Shown: in pieces, positions 60,418-64,000 of the stretch | Layout: each line of letters opens with the position of its first letter | How positions within the stretch are numbered: position 1 is the stretch's first letter | Assembly (NCBI RefSeq): GCF_003173615.1 | Contig: NZ_QGNA01000002.1 | Coordinates: forward strand, 744,001-808,000 | DNA from: Falsiroseomonas bella | GTDB lineage: Bacteria > Pseudomonadota > Alphaproteobacteria > Acetobacterales > Acetobacteraceae | DNA length: 64,000 nt | Direction: 5' to 3' | The notes under the pieces: model-generated | What the model was told of the DNA's origin: nothing | Database searches by the model: none | The model's input: only the letters and a program-made list of their open reading frames with translations | Program-made: the position numbers and the translations under genes

Positions 60418-61340
60418 GCCGCTTGCTCCGCCGCGGCCGCGCGCGGGCAGCCCGGCACCTGCCCCGCGGGCAGCGCCGCCACATGCTCGAACACCGCGCC
60501 CGCCGTCGTGATCCACACGCGCCCGCGCTCCCGCGCGATGGCGCCCAGCACGCGCCGCAGCACGCGCATCCGGTGCGGCTGGCCGACGATGTAGGGATGC
60601 AGCGCGATCCCCATCACCTGCGGCAGCCCGTCCTGCTGCACCTGGCGCAGCCTTTCCTCGAAATCGTCCAGGATCATGCGCGCGAAGGCCTCGGCCGACT
60701 CCCGGCGCGCGACGATGGCCGGGATGTCGTTCACCTCCTGCGGGTAGGGCACGGCGAGCAATGGCCCGCCGCGGGTGCGCATCCAGACCGGCGCGTCGTC
60801 CGCGCACCAGTTCATCGTGTAGGTGTAGCCGGCCTCCACCAGCAGGTCGGGCGTGGTGCGGCTCTCGGCGATCCAGGGGGAGAGCCAGCCGCGCGGCGCG
60901 CGGCCCTCATGCAGCGTGATGGCTGCCGTCGCCTCCGCGATCAGGGTCCGCTCCGCCGCCTCTTCCAGAACCGACTGTCGTTCCGAATTGGTGCGGCCAT
61001 GGCCCGCGATCTCGTCCCCCCGCGCGCGATGCGCCGCGACCAGCCCGGGCGCGTAGCCGTACATCGCGCTGTTCAGCAGCACGGTCGCCGGCAGGGACAG
61101 CTCATCCAACAGGTCGAGCAGCCGCCAGGCGCCGACGCGGTTGCCGTAGTCCCGCCAGGCGAAGTTCAGCACGTCGGGCTGCGGCCCGCCGGGGGCGAGC
61201 TCCGCGCCCAGCCCCTCGCCGAAGGCGAAATGCTCGAGGTTGACGCCGAGATAGACCGCCAGCTTCGCGCCGTTCGGCCACGCATAGGGTGTGCGGCCGC
61301 GCCAACCGGCGTAATCGTAGCGTCCATGAGTCGGCAGCAT
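60414..61340 (-). CDS. Polysaccharide deacetylase-like (PuuE-type) protein
   Basis: The 308-residue protein resembles the NodB/PuuE carbohydrate-esterase family: GAKLAVYLGVNLEHF, EIAGHGRTNSE (about 107-117), GWLSPWIAESRTTPDLLVEAGY and ALHPYIVGQPHRM. Relatives include allantoinase PuuE and peptidoglycan or chitin deacetylases. The metal triad is partly unconventional, so hydrolysis of a non-polysaccharide amide is likely. ATG 61340 has a weak GAGGA about 6 bases upstream. It is divergent from cydD. Confidence 0.82.
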   Translation of the reverse strand: MLPTHGRYDYAGWRGRTPYAWPNGAKLAVYLGVNLEHFAFGEGLGAELAPGGPQPDVLNFAWRDYGNRVGAWRLLDLLDELSLPATVLLNSAMYGYAPGLVAAHRARGDEIAGHGRTNSERQSVLEEAAERTLIAEATAAITLHEGRAPRGWLSPWIAESRTTPDLLVEAGYTYTMNWCADDAPVWMRTRGGPLLAVPYPQEVNDIPAIVARRESAEAFARMILDDFEERLRQVQQDGLPQVMGIALHPYIVGQPHRMRVLRRVLGAIARERGRVWITTAGAVFEHVAALPAGQVPGCPRAAAAEQAA

Positions 61341-61473
61341 CGCAGGTCCTCGGCGGTTCCATCCGACAGCTTGCGCCTGCGGCCCGGCTCGGCAAGGGCA
61401 GGGCGTAACTGTCACGCAAGCCTTACAGAATGGGATGACCAGGGGCCGGGACTGCCCTATGGTCGGTCGGGCC

Positions 61474-63153
61474 ATGTCACGAGCGGTTAACGAGGCGGAT
61501 CGCGCCGCGGAGGACCTTCTCCGCCGGGAGGCGCGGGAGGCGCGTGCGCGCCTGGCGCTGCCTGTCGCGCTCGGCGTCGCGCAGGTCGCCGCCGGCATCG
61601 CGCAGGCCCTGCTGTTCGCCATGCTGGTCGGCGCGCTTCTCGGCTTCGGTAATGCCGGCTGGGCGGAGCTCGGCCTCGCCGCGGCGCTGGCCGCGCTCTC
61701 CGCCGGGCTCGGCATGGCGCAGGAACGCACCCTGGTCGCCGCCGGGGAGGCCGCGAAGGCACGGCTCCGCCGTACCGCCTTCGCCCGCCTGCTGGAGGAA
61801 GGGCCAGCCGATCCCCGCCCGGTCGGTGAGCGCGCCGCGCTGGTGGTGGACCGGATCGAGGCGCTGGAAGGCTATCTGACGCGCTGGCTGCCCTCCGCGG
61901 TGCTGGCCATGGCGGGGCCGGCGCTGGTGATCGGCGCGGCCCTGCTTGCCGATGCGCCGAGCGGGCTGATCCTGCTGGTCGCGGGCCTTCTGGTGCCGGT
62001 GATCATGGCGGTGACCGGCATCGGCGCCGCCCAGGCCAGCCGCCGCCAGTTCGAGGCGCTCGGCCGGCTTTCCGGCCGCTTCCTCGACCGCATGCGCGGC
62101 CTGCCGACGCTGGTGCTGTTCCGCCGGCAGGAGGCCGAGGCCGAGGCGCTGGGACAGGCGGCGGCCGAGCTCAGGGCGCGCACCATGAAGGTGCTGCGCG
62201 TCGCCTTCCTCTCCTCCGGCGCGATGGAGCTTCTGGCCGCGGGCGCCATCGCGATGCTCGCGATCCGCCATGCGGCGCAGCTTGGTGCCGGTCACCCGGA
62301 CCCGGTGGCGGGCATCTTCTGCCTGCTGCTGGTGCCCGCCTTCTTCGCGCCGCTGCGCAACTTCTCCATGGCCTATCACGAGAAGCTCGCGGCGCGCGGC
62401 GCGGCGTCCGAACTGGCGCCGCTGCTCGCCCCGCCCGCCGGGCCGCCGGGCCTGATTCTGGAGGAGATGCCGCGCAAGCTGGTCGTCACCTTCCAGGATG
62501 TGCGCCTGACCTACGACCCCGCCCGCCCCCCGGCGCTGGACGGCCTTTCCTTCCGCGTCATGCCCGGGGAGACGCTGGTGCTGTCGGGCGCCTCGGGGGC
62601 CGGAAAATCCTCGGTGCTGCGGCTGCTGATGGGCTTCCGCCGCCCTGATTCCGGCCGCATCGCCCTGAACGGCCAGGACGCGACCGCCTTGCGCCCGCCG
62701 GAGCTGCGACGGCTTTCGGCCTATGTCGGGCAGCGCGCGCATCTCTTCCGCGGGACGCTGCGCGAAAACATCCGACTTGCCCGCCCCGAGGCGACCGATG
62801 CCGAGGTGGAGGAGGCCGCCGAGGCCGCGAAGGTGATGGCCTTCGCCCGCGGCCTGTCGCAGGGCCTGGATACGCTTGTGGGGGAGGGCGGCTTCGGCCT
62901 TTCTGGCGGCCAGGCGCAGCGCGTGGCAGTGGCCCGCGCCTTCCTGCGCGACGCGCCGCTGGTGCTGCTGGACGAGCCGACCGCGCATCTCGACCCCGGG
63001 ACGGAGGGCGAGGTGCTGGAAAGCCTGCGCCGCCTCTGCTCCGGCCGCACCGCGATCGTCGCGACGCATTCGCGCGCCGCGCAGCGCATGCTCGGGCGCG
63101 TGCTGGAGATCGAGCAGGGCCGCGCCGCCGGGGCGCGGATGGCGGGCGAATGA
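61474..63153 (+). CDS. cydD: Thiol reductant ABC exporter subunit CydD
   Basis: The 559-residue ABC half-transporter has six membrane helices then a nucleotide-binding domain with Walker A GASGAGKSSVLRLL, signature LSGGQAQRVAVARA and Walker B LVLLDEPTAHLD. The CydDC heterodimer exports glutathione and cysteine to the periplasm and is needed for cytochrome bd assembly. I took ATG 61474 (MSRAVNE); in-frame ATGs at 61459 and 61435 are possible. It overlaps cydC by 4 nt (ATGA). cydAB would be expected beyond the window end but are not seen. Confidence 0.9.
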   Translation: MSRAVNEADRAAEDLLRREAREARARLALPVALGVAQVAAGIAQALLFAMLVGALLGFGNAGWAELGLAAALAALSAGLGMAQERTLVAAGEAAKARLRRTAFARLLEEGPADPRPVGERAALVVDRIEALEGYLTRWLPSAVLAMAGPALVIGAALLADAPSGLILLVAGLLVPVIMAVTGIGAAQASRRQFEALGRLSGRFLDRMRGLPTLVLFRRQEAEAEALGQAAAELRARTMKVLRVAFLSSGAMELLAAGAIAMLAIRHAAQLGAGHPDPVAGIFCLLLVPAFFAPLRNFSMAYHEKLAARGAASELAPLLAPPAGPPGLILEEMPRKLVVTFQDVRLTYDPARPPALDGLSFRVMPGETLVLSGASGAGKSSVLRLLMGFRRPDSGRIALNGQDATALRPPELRRLSAYVGQRAHLFRGTLRENIRLARPEATDAEVEEAAEAAKVMAFARGLSQGLDTLVGEGGFGLSGGQAQRVAVARAFLRDAPLVLLDEPTAHLDPGTEGEVLESLRRLCSGRTAIVATHSRAAQRMLGRVLEIEQGRAAGARMAGE

Positions 63154-64000
63154 CCGCCGATCTGATCCGCGTGCTTGGCCTCTGGCGCAGCCGAGCGGGC
63201 TGGCTGGTCGCCGGCCTCACCGTCGCCGCCCTGGCCGCGCTGGTCGGCGTGGCGCTGCTGGCGGTGGCGGGGCGCGGCATCGCGCATGCGGTGACGGGTG
63301 CGGCGATCTTCGCCGGCGCCGCGGCCGCGCTGGCCTGGATCTGGCCGATCGCCCTGATGCGGCCGGTGCTGCGCTACCTCGACCGCCTCGTCAGCCACGC
63401 CGCGGCCTTCCGCGCTTTGGCCGATACGCGGGTCTGGTTCTTCCGCCGCCTGGCGGAGCGGCTGCCGGCCGGGCTCGGCTTCCGGCGTGCCGGCGACCTG
63501 CTCGGGCGGCTGGTGTCGGACATCGACGCGCTGGACCGGCTCTATCTCGGCGCCATCGTGCCGGCCGTCGCCGCCGCGGTGGTGGTGCTGGCGATCTTCC
63601 TGCTGCTCGGTGTCGTCGCGCCGGACCTTGCCGTGCTGGTCGCCGCGCCGCTGGCGCTGGCGCTGCTGCTGCCCCCTCTGCTGGCACCCGGCGCGGCGGA
63701 GGCCGGGCAGCGCGTGGCCGCCGCGCAAGGCAGCCTGCGCGCCGCCGTGGTGGACCCGCTGACCGGCATCGAGGACACGCTGGCCGCCGGCGCCGAGCCG
63801 GTCGCCGCCGCGCGGGTCGCCGAGGAAGGCGCGCGGCTCTCCGCCGCGCAGCGCCTGCTCGCCCGCCGCGGCGCCTGGGGCGGGGCGGCCGGCACGGTGC
63901 TGACGCAGGCTGCGATGCTCGGCGCGCTGGGCTATGGCCTCGCCACCGGCCATGAGGGGGTGGCCGGCGCGGTGCTCGGCCTGTTCCTGGCCATCGCGGC
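63150..64000 (+). CDS. cydC: Thiol reductant ABC exporter subunit CydC (3' truncated)
   Basis: The reading frame starts at ATG inside the cydD stop and runs to the window end. The visible 283 residues are the transmembrane domain with LIRVLGLWRSRAGWLVAGLTVAALAALVG, MRPVLRYLDRLVSHAAAFRALADTRVWFFRRL and RRAGDLLGRLVSDIDALDRLYL, the CydC pattern. The ATP-binding domain lies outside. It forms the heterodimeric exporter with CydD. Confidence 0.9.
   Translation, partial: MTADLIRVLGLWRSRAGWLVAGLTVAALAALVGVALLAVAGRGIAHAVTGAAIFAGAAAALAWIWPIALMRPVLRYLDRLVSHAAAFRALADTRVWFFRRLAERLPAGLGFRRAGDLLGRLVSDIDALDRLYLGAIVPAVAAAVVVLAIFLLLGVVAPDLAVLVAAPLALALLLPPLLAPGAAEAGQRVAAAQGSLRAAVVDPLTGIEDTLAAGAEPVAAARVAEEGARLSAAQRLLARRGAWGGAAGTVLTQAAMLGALGYGLATGHEGVAGAVLGLFLAIA

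Noticed and set aside
1-64000. CRISPR arrays, tRNA, rRNA, IS elements or prophage genes
   Set aside because: I saw no repeat-spacer pattern, no cloverleaf candidate, no rRNA conserved segment and no transposase, integrase or phage structural gene.

Overview
The window is a roughly 70% GC, densely coded bacterial chromosome segment. It is most likely from an alphaproteobacterium of the Acetobacteraceae (Roseomonas-like group). The clues are the many Bug/TctC-type periplasmic binding proteins, Tat-exported TRAP receptors, a HutF-type histidine pathway, strong GC bias at third codon positions, and frequent GTG starts with 4-nt ATGA/GTGA overlaps. This taxonomic placement is an inference from gene content. 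I saw no rRNA, tRNA, CRISPR array, integrase or insertion sequence.

Layout. 1-8.2 kb: a quinone oxidoreductase fragment, an oxidoreductase with a SAF domain, a drug/metabolite exporter, an esterase, an HD-domain nucleotidase, a photolyase-like protein with apparently swapped domain order, an MBL hydrolase, an AlkA-type glycosylase and a TerC-like membrane protein. 8.3-18.7 kb: a Bug receptor translationally coupled to a degenerate M28 peptidase-like protein, a YpfJ metallopeptidase, a racemase-like protein, an FkbM-type methyltransferase, a TauD-like protein, an M20 peptidase and a complete TRAP operon, followed by an AT-richer islet with one orphan gene. 18.8-28.1 kb: MFS, SDR, ketopantoate-reductase-like, two EamA exporters, a gamma-glutamylcyclotransferase-like protein, an LctP-type permease and a DUF1501/DUF1800 pair.

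28.4-30.5 kb holds a stand-alone fusA with a strong Shine-Dalgarno and a downstream 11-bp GC-rich palindrome. 30.5-47 kb carries TfoX, MaoC, an orphan Bug receptor, a complete TctC-TctB-TctA set ending in a GNAT gene, an SPFH/NfeD pair, a sulfatase, a short HPF-like protein, a second TRAP operon, another Bug receptor coupled to an AhpD-like gene, a cysteine-dioxygenase-like cupin, an exporter, a YdcH-like small protein, a CBS-BON protein and a PilZ protein.

47.7-56.4 kb is the histidine utilisation region. hutU, hutH, a GNAT gene, hutI and a PaaI-like thioesterase form one minus-strand chain in which every junction is a 4-nt overlap. After a cystathionine beta-lyase-like gene on the same strand, hutF reads the other way and is itself 4-nt coupled to an SDR and a tandem GNAT gene. 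HutF implies the N-formylglutamate route, but hutG and a hutC regulator are not in the window. 57-64 kb holds a HerA-like ATPase, an M50 site-2 protease with CBS domains, a Blc lipocalin, a deacetylase-like protein and cydD-cydC, which runs off the end.

Overall this is a nutrient-scavenging region: one complete tripartite tricarboxylate transporter, three further Bug receptors without a transporter beside them, two TRAP systems and several exporters, mixed with catabolic enzymes. The points most worth a second look are the swapped-order photolyase-like protein, three enzyme homologues that appear to have lost key catalytic or metal-binding residues, the orphan gene in the AT-rich islet, the isolated divergent EF-G, and the fully overlapping hut chain with two embedded non-hut genes.
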